A stretch of DNA of 64,000 bases from Euptelea pleiosperma (GCA_035048495.1 CM068547.1:26109913-26173912); one strand, 5' to 3'; positions 11,669 to 23,861 are shown, counted from the stretch's first letter. A program made the numbers and translations. Notes: generated by a model not told the origin, from the letters alone.

Positions 11669-11848
11669 GAGTAAAACTTCTGTCACAACGGATTGCAAAT
11701 CACACAATCACAAGCCAATGAGTTCTCGGCACGTACACCTCAAAGCAAAAACACATGGGTACATTGCAAAAAGCATTTGGGTACGTGCCGAGAACCATTG
11801 GCTTGTGATTATGTGATTTGCAATCCTTTGTGACAGAAGTTTTACTCA
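11669..11848. repeat. Near-perfect 68-bp-arm hairpin
   Basis: The left arm 11669-11736 (from GAGTAAAACTTCTGTCACAA to TCTCGGCACGTAC) is the reverse complement of 11781-11848 with only about four differences. The arms are separated by a 44-bp loop. The similarity of the arms suggests a young fold-back MITE or a transcribed hairpin. No protein motif is present. Confidence 0.85.
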
Positions 11849-13177
11849 TCCGAGACAGCTATTTGTTACAGGGCCTCATATCGTCTGAGTCCGCCGAGAT
11901 CGACTTGGATTCGACCGATCCTGATTGGAATCTATGCTGACTAATCCAACCCCAGATCTTGAGTCTTGATCCATGCTTTCAGGTCCATCGATTCCACAAT
12001 CATTATCTATTTGATTAGCTTTTGCCTAATGTGTGTCTGGCTTGCATAGGACCGGGTCCTATACAAAGTTTGATAGGAACCCTACCCTCCCTAAAATAAC
12101 ACGTGGCACTCTTTCAGGAAAATTAACCCATGAATGTTTAGCCCAATCGTTGGTGGACCTACACACCAATCAGCTTGATTGATGATTTTAGGCGTTGGAT
12201 TTGAGAATATTTTTTTTGATTTTTGGTCATGGGCTTCATGGCCGTAGGAACTCATTCATAGGCCTCGTGAGGAAGCCCATGATGAAAAAAAAGCAATATG
12301 TTCAAGTTCAAGGTTAGGTTTTGAGAGGGATTCGCATGCAGAAGAGTGAAATCTGGCCATTTGATTTCCAAATACGAAGGAGAAGAAGATCGAGATAGAG
12401 TTTTATTTTTATTTTTTAATCTTTTGAGGTAAATGCAGCCATTTGATCCGTTAAATTATCTACTTTTTTCCCCCTTTTAATACACAGTGTTCTTCCTCGG
12501 AAGAACACCATTTCCCAGGTAGCGTACAAGGATCATCTCACCATCTAGCCGTTAGGGATTTTAAGTTTAGCGCCAAGGTTTGGTGAAGGATTTGCATACG
12601 AGTGGAAGGAGGATACGTACAGAGTCCATTTTTAGTCGATCTCTAATGCTTCTACACTTGACAAGTACCCATAACTAGTGATTGAGATGGGTCACTACTT
12701 TAGTGACAAAAATGAACTCCGAAAAGAGGAGATAGGAAGAAAAACAGAAAAGATACTAATTTTTTTTTATACAAGTAAAGTTACTTTGACTGAAGTGGGT
12801 CATACAGGTACGCGTGGTGCTCTGCTGTTGGATCTTAAGAAATATTTTTCCACAATAATGGGTAGATCCACGTGGCCAATCCAGGGTTCAATCATGAAAG
12901 GATAGCTTGGATATATTGACCCAGTCAATCAAGTGACAGGAAATCCACGTACGTGTGGTGGGCGTTCGAGTACAGCTTTTTTTTTTTTTGTAATCGAGTA
13001 TAGCTTTGAAAAAGACATTTTATTAAGAAAGACTGAAAGAGGAACGATAGTCATCAACATCGTCATCACCTTATCCCAAATGCCGGTAAACATAAATCCT
13101 ATTTGCAACTCAACCTAAATGTGTTGCTTAGTATTCTCAAGAAAAGCAAGAAAGAAACATTCCTAAAAATCCATACT
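11849..13177. other. Spacer with half of a CATGGATG-module MITE
   Basis: Around 12110-12260 there is the module found in several MITEs here (ATGAATGTTTAGCCCAATC...GGTGGACCTACACACC) without a visible partner end. The rest shows no gene. Confidence 0.35.
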
Positions 13178-13875
13178 TTTTATTCAACTAGTAAATGGCA
13201 TGTGCCCACGGCACTCTCCAATAAAAGCATTTGCAATAATTGGGTGCCTTAGGCACTCAAACGGTATAACGGACTGGGGCGTTACCATTTTATCCCATTA
13301 TAATGGTTGTTATAACGGATTGTAACGCATAGAGGGAGAAATGGGAAAATAACAAAAAATAACTGTGTTGAAATTCAAATTTTGAATAAATTGAGGTCAA
13401 ATGAAGCGGATTGAGTGGCTTAAATCTAATCGTCCACATTAGATCGATAGATTTGATCTCAACCACTCTTTATCTAACCGTCCAAATTAGATGGATGGAT
13501 AAGATAAGAGAATACAACTGAGTTGTCTTATTATATGTGCGGGTGGCCCATGCCCACGGCACCTTCGACAAAGTGTTTGTCAAAATTGGGTGGGAGTTAA
13601 TCTCGGCCATCGATATGAAGCATAGTGGATCTTAGCCACTCATTATTGAAGCCATATATATACGATAAGAGGGGGTATAAAAAAACCACAATGATTGCTT
13701 GTTATATTGATAGTGGGCGGCCCGTGCCCTCGGCACTCCTCGTCAAAGCATTTGCCAAAATCAGGTGTGAGTGGCTGAGATCCACCGTCCATTTGGGGGA
13801 TAAGATCTCGGCCCTTCTTTGTTGAAACATATAAGAGGGAGTATAAGTGGGGAGACAACTTCCCTGTTTTGTTAT
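13178..13875. repeat. Three related ~175-bp units in tandem
   Basis: Units start near 13178, 13529 and 13703. Each carries a GGC(C/A)(C/T)(A/G)TGCCC(A/T)CGGCAC word, then CAAAGCATTTGCCAAAAT-like sequence, then a motif for a warm-season pair of GATCT/GGATAAG words. The first unit is about 350 bp long because AACGG-type repeat sequence (about 13255-13395) sits inside it. They are non-coding and the function is unknown. Confidence 0.55.
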
Positions 13876-14337
13876 ATAGATATATATGACGAAACACAAG
13901 CGCACAAACATAGAAGATTTACATGGTTTGGCTTAGTTGCTTACTTCATGGTGAAGGGGAAGAGAAATTATTTTATTAAATGAGTTGGGGGAGAGAATCT
14001 ATCATCTAATAATTTTTAATGTTTCTAAGTCACTTACCAACCTAAATGTGTGAAGCTTTTAATCTTCAAATAAATCTTTGTCTTCTTGAAGTCCTTAAGT
14101 AGTCTTGAGTGATGAAACCACACCAATACTCTCTAATACTACCTACACAATAGGATGTATAATAATATACATGTTTTTGTCATATAGAATTTGCCAACAC
14201 TAAAATCTAAACTTCACTAGTACAATTGTAGTACCTATCACACCCTTCTTAGCAAATAAAGAGGAATCAATAGATCTGAAAAGTCTCGGTTGTCAAATCC
14301 CAAGAATACTTAGTTCTTCGGTAATATATATATCGCT
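13876..14337. other. LTR-like remnant, unassigned
   Basis: AT-rich sequence with a TTTACATGGTTTGGCTTAG stretch of the sort found in plant copia LTRs. No boundaries or coding sequence are visible. Confidence 0.3.
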
Positions 14338-14700
14338 GTGCCTCAAATCCCTTGAAGACTGAAGTGTCAAAGATAAAGTGGACTTTGACAAAACAAATCA
14401 AAGAAGGATTAAAGTTGAAGAAAAATCAACCAAAATGTTCAAGATGAACTGAAGACAAAGTCAAGATTAACAAGCTCAACTAAAGACAAAGTCAAAAGCT
14501 CAAGTACGTTCTCATTCAACGAACGTTCAACTATGGAGAAACTCGTGTTGCGATTACTTACGCAAATCTGAGGGTAAAAACCACGCGTTGCCAGCGGATA
14601 TTGATTTACCCTAGATGGTTCAGTGTTAGTTAGGGATCATGTGTGTGACAAGAAGAGAAATTCTAAAACTTTGGAAGTGTTCGGTTATAGACAAAGTGGT

Positions 14701-14980
14701 CCGGCCGACCGACCTTTTTGAGCGGGCGACCAAAGGTCTGGTCGACCGGCCAAAAGGGTCCAGTCGACCCTAACTCTCGGGTTCAGAATTTTGGTATGAA
14801 AACCTGAGCGGGTGATTGACTAAAGGCTCGGTCGACTGAGGTCCGGTCGACCAGCCAATAGTGCGATCGACCCCGCCTATTTCGGATCTCGTTTGACAAA
14901 ATCTCTTATGAGATGTATTTTGGCCCTTCAAACGACTATATTCGGTATGGTTTTATTGATGGGAGGCCTGTTTATAAATA
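14701..14980 (+). promoter_or_regulatory. F2 LTR promoter: GGTCGACC cluster and TATAAATA
   Basis: Between 14701 and 14875 there are repeated GGTCGACC, AGTCGACC and CGATCGACC words. About 100 bp downstream comes TATAAATA (14973-14980). The order matches the F1 LTRs, where a different palindrome occupies the same place. Confidence 0.55.
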
Positions 14981-15763
14981 AGAGCCCTCTCCTTTCATTA
15001 GAATTAACCCAATCAAGAGATCTCTACTTTATATTACTTGATTATCATTCTTTAAGTCCAAAGATCTAGAATTTGTGAGAGCTTCACCAGAGCAAAGCTG
15101 AGTATTCGTTGTGAAGGCTCTAAGTGTTTGGAAAAAACTATTTGGTATTATTATTCTGCAAGAATCTTCTTCTAAGAAGAGGATTACTCTTGGCAGAGTG
15201 TCTCTTGGGCGAATTCTTCTCCAAAGGATTTTCCATTCGATCGTATTCATCGAGAGGTAAATGTTTCTATGATCGAATACCTTTTTGATAGAATTCAAAA
15301 TATATGAACACTGTGTATTTTGTGATTGGTGGATGAGTGAGGACTCATCTAACTGAGTTGTAGATTGTAGATCCATGAGAAAAGAATTTCTCTAAATATA
15401 AGTGATTCTCGTTAGATTAAGACTAAGAGTAATCTTAGTTGGTTGATTATTTATTTTGATTAGAAATGTTGTAATGCATGATTGAAATAATATAATACTA
15501 CTCATGGTGAGTATTGAACAGTGGACGTAGGTGCGGAGTCACTGAACCACTATAAATCTGAGTCTCGTGTAATTGTGAATGTTTGCATATTTGTTTATCA
15601 GTTTTTCCCATATCTATGCCTTGTGAATTATTCATATTTTAATTGCTTGATCCTTTTCCGCCTTATGTGATCTATAATTTTTTAATCCATAAAGAATTAG
15701 CAAATGAATTAAAAATTTACCCCCCTCTAAGACTTAACTTGGTAATTAAAAGGGAATTTCAAT

Positions 15764-15775
15764 TGGTATTAGAGC
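15764..15775 (+). other. F2 primer-binding site
   Basis: TGGTATTAGAGC lies two bases after the LTR end AATTTCA. It is one mismatch from the TGGTATCAGAGC complementary to the 3' end of plant initiator methionine tRNA. Confidence 0.85.
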
Positions 15776-15836
15776 AAGGTCACTTTGTGAAGGGCTTAAC
15801 ATCCCAAGTGTGATCCTTAGTTCCCTTAGAATAACC

Positions 15837-17620
15837 ATGAGTCAAGAGGGATACTCTGTGTCTAGACCTCCTTTATTCCATAGTACTAATTACGCCTACT
15901 GGAAGGCTAGAACGAGGATTTACTTAAAATCCCTGGATGAACGGATTTGGAAAACAGTAGATGTGGGATGGACATCCCCTACTGTAGAAACGACAGTTGG
16001 TGAATCAACTACTATTGCTATCAAACCAAAAAGAGATTAGAGTATAGGAGATAAAGATGCATACCAGTATAATAATCGTGCATTGAATGCAATACATTGT
16101 GCTTTATTTCTGATGAATTCAAAAAGATAATTGTTTGTGAAACCTCAAAACAAGCATGAGACATTTTGGAAATGACCCATGAAGGAACAAATTCTGTTAA
16201 ACTGTCAAAACTTCAAATGCTCACAACTCAATTTGAAATTATTAAAATGAATGAGGATGAACGTTTCACAGACTACTACACCAAGCTAAGTGAAATAATT
16301 AACTCCATGTAGGGGTCTTGGTGAAGCTATTCTTGAACCTAAAATTGTTAGAAAAATTCTAAGATCATTACTTGATAGGTTTCATCCTAAAATTACAACT
16401 ATTGAAAAAAGTAAGAATGTTGATCTGATAAGATTAGAGAACTAATAATCAATTCAAACCTTTGAACTGAAACTTCATACTCCTAAAACGAAAGGATTAG
16501 TTCTAAAAACCTCTAAGAAACAATTGAGAGAAGAAAGTGACTCTAATGAATCTAATAACATTGACGATGAAGTTGTCCTCTTTGACAAAAATTCAGAAAG
16601 TTTTTCAGAAATAAAGATAAGAAAAATTTTATACAAAGGAATAGGAAACCTTTTGAAAAACTCGATAAATACAAAAATGGAGATAACTACATAGATAATA
16701 TACAATGTTATAATTGCTGGGGGTTTGGTCATATCTCTATTGACTGTCCTAACAATGTTAAGAAATGAAAAACTAAAGCTATGAAGGCTATTACTTGAGA
16801 CATGGATTGTGATGAATCTGATACGGAAACGAACACATCTAGTGATAACGGAGAATCATCTAATGTTAGAGCTTTAATGACTATTGCTAATCTTAATGAA
16901 AATTATCACTCTAAGAATGTTGAAATTGATAATGAAACTGACTTAAATGATGATACAGGTGAAGAAAACATTCAGAATGCTTTTAACAATTTATATAAAG
17001 AAAGCCTAAATTTGGCAAAATCCTGTTATACCTTGAAAAATGAAAAGATTGAATGTTTTGAAAATGCCTCACTAAAAATTGAATTAGAAAATCTATATCA
17101 AACAGTGAAGTATAAAGGTAATGAAGTGATACTTATTTTGAGTAGAGAACAAGAACTTGAAGATGAAATTAGAAAATTATGTCTTGATAGGAATGATTTA
17201 GAAGTCAAGAATAGAACCTTAATCAGAAATATTACACAAGGAATTTCTAGACTTAAAAATCTACTAACCATAGGAAAAACAACCAAAGATAAAACAGGAC
17301 TTGGATATAATGGAAAATTTCTAAAAACTCAAACTCTAGAACTGTATTCGTAAAAGCTACTATGGATTCAACCCAAAATGAACAAATTAAAAATTTGAAT
17401 ATCATTTGTCATTATTGTAGACATTCTGGACATAAGAAATATAACTGTCTTGTACTTAAAAAGAAGTTAGAATTTCTAAAGAAAAATGAAAAAAATGAAA
17501 GAATGAAAAACCTACAGATTTTGAAAGAAACCAAAAAATAAAACAATGAAAAAGTATTGTTTGTAAAGGTAGCTGCTTTAAATGCTAGAGCTAGAGTTAT
17601 AAAAGAAAAATAATGATAAA
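15837..17620 (+). pseudogene. F2 gag pseudogene
   Basis: This would encode the structural protein of the virus-like particle. The start at 15837 opens with a PPLFHSTNYAYWKAR stretch (residues ~10-24), typical of the N-terminus of copia gag proteins (DUF4219/UBN2 type). A CCHC zinc knuckle, CYNCWGFGHISIDC, lies near 16708. An acidic, coiled-coil-like segment is at 16802-17353 (STOP after LELYS), and a second knuckle CHYCRHSGHKKYNC is near 17408. Stops at 16038 and elsewhere, and several frameshifts, break the frame. Confidence 0.8.
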
Positions 17621-17689
17621 TCTCTTGTAAAAAGATTGGATAAAAAATTTGTTGAAAAATATTTGTTTATTCATCCTGCTTCAATATCA

Positions 17690-19449
17690 AATGAAACTTC
17701 TAAGTGGTATTTGGATGATGAATGCTCCAGACACATGACTGGAGAAAGATCTCATTTCTATTTTTCTGATGAATGCCATGATAGTGATGTGATGTTTGGT
17801 GATGCTAGTAGTGTAGAGATAATTAGTAGAGGGAACTATCAAAGTTCTTAGAATATCTAAGATGGAGAATGTATTGTGTATAGATGGTCTAAAATATAAC
17901 ATTCTTAGTCAAATTTGTGACAAAGACCACATATGTAAGTTTTCAAAAGATCTTATAGAAAATTTGTGGGCTGAAGCAGTGAATACTGCATGTTATACGA
18001 TCAGTCGTGTTTATTTAAGGACAGGAACCTTGCAGTCAGCCTATAAAATTTGGAACTGAGTCAGACCAAATATAAAATATTTTAGAGTCTTTGGCAATAA
18101 ATGTTATATGCTCAGAGACAGAGGTAACCTTAAAAAGTTTAACTCTAAAAGTATTGAAGGCATTGATTTTGATCAGACTTTTGCCCCAATGGCTAGACTA
18201 GAATCTATTAGGATTCTTTTAGCAATAGCCTGTGTTCTAAAATTTAAACTTTATTAAATGGGTGTTAAGAGTGCTTTTCTGAATGGGATTTTGGAAGAAG
18301 AAGTATATGTAAAACAACCTAAAGCCCTCATAAAAGTAATGATGTCTACAGGCTTAAGAAAGCCCTGTATGGGTTAAAACAAGCACCAAGAGCTTGGTAT
18401 GAAATATTAACTCAATTTCTATTAGAAAATGGATTTACAAGAGAACTGTTGATAAAACATTGTTCATTAAGAAAAGAGATAATGACATTCTGATATCCCA
18501 GATATATGTTGATGATATTGCCTTTGGCTCAACCACTGAGATACATGCTTCAGAATTTGCTCAAGCTATGAAGTCCGAATTTGAGATGAGCATTGAAGGT
18601 GAACTGAATTTCTTTCTAGGTCTTCAAGTTAAACAATTAGAAAATGACATTTTTCTTTCTCAATCTAAATATTCTAAAGAATTGCTTAAAAAAATTGGCC
18701 TGGAATCATCTAAATCTGTTCACACTTCTATGAGCACCAGTATTAAACTCACAAAGGATTTAAGTGATAAATCAGTTTATCAGACTCTGTAAAGAAGTAT
18801 AATTGGTAGTCTCCTCTATCTCACAGCTAGCAGACCTAATATTACTTTTAGTGTAGGAGCTTGTGCTAGATATCAATCTGACCCGAAAGAATCTCATCTC
18901 TTGGCTGTTAAAAGAATCATTAAATATGTCAGTAGTACTATCGAATACGGTCTCTGGTATCCTCTTGAGACTAATAGTGAAATTGCCGGTTATTCAAATG
19001 CCGATTGGGTAGGAAATGCTGATGATTGTAAAAGCACAAGTGGTGGGTGTTTTTATATTAGAAATTATTTGGTTGCTTGGCACAGTAAGAAATAGAATGC
19101 TACATCTTTGTCTACTGCTGAAGCAGAATATATTGCTGCAAGCAGTTGTTGTGCCCAGTTGATTTGGATGAAACAAATATTGCTAGATTATGAAATTAAT
19201 CAAGAATCTATAAATTTATTCTGTGATAACATTAGTGCGATTTGTATTTCTAAAAATCCTGTACAGCACTCTAGAACCAAACACATAGATATTAGACATC
19301 TTTTTATTCGAGAGTTGGTTGAAGAACAGATAATTTCATTAGAGTATGTGAACACAAAAATTCAACTTGTTGATATTTTGACTAAACCTTTAGATTCGCT
19401 CAGATATGAATATCTAAGAAAATCTATAGGAATTTGTCCCATTGATTGA
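17690..19449 (+). pseudogene. F2 pol pseudogene
   Basis: Remnant copia polyprotein. The protease segment reads WYLDDECSRHMTG (~17704), so the usual catalytic DSG has become DDE. The integrase is reduced to a C-terminal piece (LWAEAVNTACY, ~17965), with most of its core deleted. Reverse transcriptase shows FAPMARLESIR (~18180), [16 protein letters not shown] (~18355) and YVDDIAFGS (~18507). RNase H shows YSNADWVG (~18990), STAEAEYIAASS (~19110) and HSRTKHIDIRH (~19270), ending at the stop 19447-19449. There are several stops and frameshifts. The last 1 kb is the best preserved part. Confidence 0.85.
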
Positions 19450-19699
19450 TTTGTGTTGGTACTGACTGAAATATTCAGATTATCATTGAAAATCATATTT
19501 TCAATATTTCAGTTAGTCTTTTAGTCTAATCATTTTCAATATTTCAGTTAGTCTTTTAGTCTAATCATTCAAAATAATGATTAACTAATATTATTTGGAA
19601 AAATGTTGTGGTATTTCAATTGCTTGAAAATCTTGATTGTTTGGAAAAATTTGTGATAATTTGGGATGATTTTATGTTTAAAAATGACATTCACAAAAG

Positions 19700-19927
19700 T
19701 CAAGCTGACCGAGTAAATGTTGAGGAGTTTGGGTTTTTGAAAATATAGTTTGCGGTGTTGGGTCGACCGAACAAAATGTCAGATCGACCAAAAAATTTTG
19801 GTTGAGTGTGATTCGTTTGTTTGCGGGGACGGGCCAACTGAACATTTGGTCCGATCGACCGACCATTACGACCGGTCGACCGTGCCTCGCACCTAAATGA
19901 CATATATCTTTCGCGGATGGGTCGACC
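19700..19927 (+). promoter_or_regulatory. F2 internal GGTCGACC cluster after pol
   Basis: After the pol stop codon and about 250 bp of AT-rich spacer, GGTCGACC occurs at 19761-19768 and 19874-19881, with a truncated GTCGACC at 19921-19927 and several GATCGACC variants. The same words mark the F2 LTR. In related elements the cluster lies upstream of a second ORF; here that ORF was cut off by the F1-b insertion. Confidence 0.5.
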
Positions 19928-21566
19928 TGAAATTCCACCGGTCCGTTCTCTTTAACTCAATATACCAGGAAAGGGAGGTTGATTATGTATTTAAAATTAA
20001 TTATACCTACACAAGTTTTACCGGTCTATGGTAAGGGAATAAAATCGCATGCCTCAGTTGTTTGATAAAAGATTATCACAACCGACTCAATCGAATATAC
20101 CTCCGTGGTATATTTTTTTTTCGTCGTTTGATCTAATCAAAATAGATTAAGGAATACAAATAAACAATCGCACTAGGCAAGAGATTTTTACGTGGAAACC
20201 TTAGCCAAGGAAAAACCACGGGACCACATCTAGACAGAAAGTATCGCTAACTGAAAAGTTAAACGAAACAAAGGTTACCTACGCAGCACCATTGCAAATA
20301 CAGCTTCCAACCTTAGCAAATGCCTACTGTCGATGCATCCACGTCCTTTGAATCAAGACTATGAATCCACGCGCGCCCTTTCAGCCAAGAAGCCTTATCC
20401 GCTTGTTCAGTTTGGTACACCCCAATCTTATCGTCGATCGGCTCCTCCGATCTTAATTCTCAACACTCCCGCCTTTGCAGAAGGTGAAGGATTCAGTACA
20501 CCCTGAACCTTAAGTTGCTCAAATGGTGTTGAGTCACACTGGTACTCTCAGGCTACTAGGTCTAATATAGAAGTGGAAGACCTAAGCTGAGGAAAGGATC
20601 AAGCTCTTGGCTATGATCAAGAAGAGAACAAGCTCATAAGATGTGAATGGAAAACAAGCTTCTTGCTCTTCGAATGGACAGTCTAATAAATATAACATTT
20701 TCTTCTCTCTCTTGAAGATTGAGTCACTCTGTGTCTCTGTGTGTGTTTAGAGAAGGCATAGAAGGGTTCTATTTATACAATTCCAAGACCCTGAGTTGTG
20801 TGGAACGTGGGATGATGGAACCATAAATTTCAGATCTGAAAAAGACCAATTCTGTGCATGGTCCAATCGATTGTACACTAGGTCCAATCGATTGGGCCAT
20901 GTCCAATCGATTGGGGATAAGTGTCCAATCGATTGGGCTCAATAAGATTTCTATTCCGAAGGCACCAATCGATTACACAAAGTCTCTAATCGATTTGACT
21001 TAGAAAAGTTTCTGTCCCGAAGACTCCAATTGATTTCACAGAGTCTCCAATCGATTTGACTCAGATAGGTTTTTATCCCGAAGGCTCTAATCGATTCCAC
21101 AGAGTCTCCAATCTATTGGGCTGAAATAAGTTTCTACCTCGTAGTTTCCAATCGATTACACAGAGTCTCCAATCGATTGGGCTGTGTCCAATCGATTGGG
21201 AATTAGTGTCCAATCGATTGGACTATCCCTTTAGTCAATTTAATTGACTTATACTCGGGTCTGTCCAATGACTAAGTTTGACCATTATATTTTTGTTCAT
21301 TTTAACCATCTTCTATGGCCACTAAGTCACTTACCTTCCTAATCGAGCATACACGGTCGTTAACTGACAAAATGGCAGTTACTCAGATGACTCCAGTCAT
21401 CAACCGTCTGATTCTTGATGTCTCTGTCTTTTAGTCTTCACATAGTTGACGAAGTATGCGTACCACGACATCTTCACACTACACTAGTGCTCGTAGGAAC
21501 GGTTACAAGAATATTTTTATGTCAAACAGAATCTTTGCCAAATTGAATATGAAAATATTTCTTACA
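19928..21566 (-). repeat. F1-b 3' LTR
   Basis: 1,639 bp. On the minus strand it starts TGTAAGAAATATTTTC directly after the purine tract AAAGGGAGAGAT, and ends in GGTGGAATTTCA. The five bases outside its end are CGACC (19923-19927); no matching copy is available at the missing 5' end. Confidence 0.9.
20770..21230 (-). promoter_or_regulatory. F1-b LTR promoter: AATCGATT cluster and TATAAATA
   Basis: Twelve exact AATCGATT sites, most within CCAATCGATTGG or one or two changes of it, occur between 20870 and 21230. On the minus strand they are followed by TATAAATA (20770-20777). The sites recur every 20-60 bp in units such as 'CCAATCGATT-ACACAGAGTCT'. Confidence 0.65.
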
Positions 21567-21580
21567 ATCTCTCCCTTTGG
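21567..21580 (-). other. F1-b polypurine tract
   Basis: On the minus strand CCAAAGGGAGAGAT immediately precedes the LTR start; it would prime plus-strand cDNA. The same string precedes the F1-c 3' LTR. Confidence 0.85.
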
Positions 21581-22159
21581 CAATTCCGTGACAAAAAATA
21601 TTTAATCACATAGAAGGTAAAAAATAGAAAATACAATCCCACCCTCATACATGATTCACTCACTATCTCACACTCTCTTTGAGATAATTGAACAGATATA
21701 ACGTAATGGCTTTTGATCTGTGTTTTGCACATTCTACCAACAATACATACCATATAATATCATCGGCAATTATTAAAATGCAGTGAGTTAATTATGCACA
21801 TCACAAGTAGAGAAATTGAAAAAATAAAATAATAAAAAAAATTTCTCTCCCTAAATTTCTCTCCCCTTATCTCATGCATCAACTTATTTTTCCCGCTATG
21901 ATTTTTTCTCCCACTTTTTATCACAGATTAACAAAGGTACAGAAATATAAGCAAATAACAAGCATGCAATGAATATTATCATGAGAAAACAAGTGCATAT
22001 ATACATACAAACCATAATACATACTGGTTTATACCCCGTAACACATAAGTAACACAAGTAGAGTATAACCATACATAATCTGAGTTTATCGATGTACAAT
22101 AACAACAAAAATAAAAAGAAACACCCGATAACTCTCAAGATGTCTCTCTCCGGAAGACT

Positions 22160-23500
22160 ATGTAGATGGACCAGTACCATCATGCTGATCAGGACCATGA
22201 AGCTGATGGATGCATCCAAAGCCCATCATGGTAAACTGATACTCCATGTAAGCTGCATATCATACATGGAGCCCGACATCCTCTCCTATCCCTCCTCCAA
22301 ACAGCGAAAGCTCTGAGCCATCCTCTCCTCATGTGCTATGAGTCGCTGATCGAATCCCACCATCCGATGATGAAGAGACTCAAAGGAGTAAGGGGCAAGC
22401 ATCTCTAAAGGCTGGATGAAGAATGGATGTGGCTTTGGAGGATGCATCTTAGTATTTGTCTGTTGACCACCCTGCTCGGTATCATCCCACAAGTCCTCAT
22501 CGAAAATATCGTCAAAGTGTGAGGTACATCTGTTACTCTTCGAACTTGAGACATGCTCTACCTGATAGTCGAAGGTCTAATAGGCCCCATGGGAGAGCAC
22601 ACCTCAGTAGCTCGAATTGGCACATCCAGATGAAGTAGGATAGAGCTGACCAGTAGAGAGATACAGATGGTTAGCCAATTGGCTACCCGCTCTAACCATG
22701 GCTCTAAAAATGAACCTCGGAAGGTCAATGACAAATCCAGTGCCAAGATGGTAAAGAAGCTAAAGACGATCAATGTTCACCTGTGCTCCATGGCCAAGTA
22801 GATTAATGTTGTACCCACAGATGAGGTGCAACAAACGATACTTAAGGAGAAGAGATATAAGAGGAATGAAAGTACTCCAATCAAATATTTGCCCTGTAAG
22901 AGTCTGGGTCAAGGTGACTCTAGAAGTAGTCATCTCACGAGTTCTAGGAATGAACTCATATGAGGTAGAAGGACGAGGTATGTCCAACAAGGTAGAAATC
23001 AGATCAGGTGTAATAGTCAGGTAAGCCTTAGAGACATAAGTCTGAAAGGATAGCTCACTCGGGTTATCACACTGAATGGAGTGCATGTTGGCATAAAAGA
23101 GTTTAACCAAGATAGGGTAAAATGGAATGGTCAAGCAAGTGACAGGAACCCACTCGCGAGATATGAACAACGAATGAACCATAGTACCAAAAATAGTGCT
23201 AAATTCAACTACTCGCTCAGTAGTGAATTTGCGACCAGAGAAATGCTCAAAACGATCTCTAGCGGAATAAAAAATGAACAGGAAAATGGGAGCACTCACC
23301 GAAGGAATATCAGTATGACGGGTACGACTCCGAGCTCTCTTAGGTCCTCTGGATGATTCACCCCGCTCTGAGTGCCGCGACCCACTGAGTCGACCACCCT
23401 GTTTGGTGCGAGATTGAGTCCGTTGAACTAGGGGTTCTTCATTTGCACTTTCCTCTTCAGAGACCACAAAAGCTCTTCTACGACGAGGATTAGTCGCCAT
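22160..23500 (-). pseudogene. F1-b ORF2, plant-transposon-protein-like
   Basis: The longest intact piece is 22760-23509; the second methionine at 23500 (MATNPRRRR) aligns with the F1-c start and is preferred. An arginine-rich, acidic N-terminus (first ~75 residues) precedes a conserved region with FYANMHSIQCDNPSELSF, ITPDLISTLLDIPRP and LLHLICGYNIN. This resembles the 'putative plant transposon protein' domain (PF20167) often found in plant retroelements; its biochemical role is not known to me. The C-terminal part (to ~22160, with PHPFFIQPLEMLAPYSFES) is reached only through frameshifts and stops. It could serve in place of an envelope-like ORF, but no membrane segment supports that. Confidence 0.65.
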
Positions 23501-23640
23501 GAGCACCAAAAATGGAAGAAAATACTAAAATACCTTTCTCACAAACTCCCCAAAATTCCAACGAAGAGGGTGAAGTAGAAAATTAGGAAATCGAGAGAAT
23601 CGCTCCACAAAACCTTATGGGAACAGTAGATCGGGCACCT

Positions 23641-23826
23641 ACGATCGATTGGGAGAAATCTATGAGGCGATTAGATCGATTGGGGTTGAAAATGACCCAT
23701 TTTGGATTTTATAAAACCGAGCGTTGCATTATCCAATGGATTGGGCTAAGTGGCCAATCGATTGGAGCTTGGCCAATCGATTGGAGATGTCCGATCGATT
23801 GGTCTGTAAAGTTCAATCGATTAGAC
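23641..23826 (-). promoter_or_regulatory. F1-b internal AATCGATT cluster and TATAAAA upstream of ORF2
   Basis: Seven ATCGATTGG-type sites or near matches surround TTTTATAAAA (23707-23716). That TATA-like site lies 207 bp upstream of the ORF2 start at 23500. F1-c has the same arrangement with 213 bp. Confidence 0.55.
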
Positions 23827-23861
23827 TGGTCCGGGAAGGAAAAAAAAATTTTAAAATTTTA

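Larger units (their letters stand above)
14338..19927 (+). mobile_element. F2: SIRE/Maximus-like copia retrotransposon, 3' part missing
   Basis: A plus-strand element with a 5' LTR (about 14338-15761), primer-binding site, gag (15837 to ~17620), pol (~17690-19449) and a non-coding stretch after pol (19450-19927). It is cut by the end of F1-b at 19928. The long gag with a coiled-coil C-terminus and two zinc knuckles, and the space after pol, fit the SIRE/Maximus lineage of plant copia elements. Its second ORF and 3' LTR are not found in the window. The LTR start is an estimate because no second LTR is available to compare. Confidence 0.8.

Noticed and set aside
11619..11816. 65-codon ORF
   Set aside because: It runs through the hairpin arms; the sequence is explained by the inverted repeat.
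20870..21230. Regularly spaced palindromes resembling a CRISPR array
   Set aside because: The repeats are only 8-12 bp, spacing is irregular, the setting is a plant LTR and there are no cas genes; they are LTR enhancer-like sites.
22286..23356. Plus-strand ORFs opposite ORF2
   Set aside because: They are antisense shadows of the F1-b ORF2, whose minus-strand protein is conserved in F1-c.
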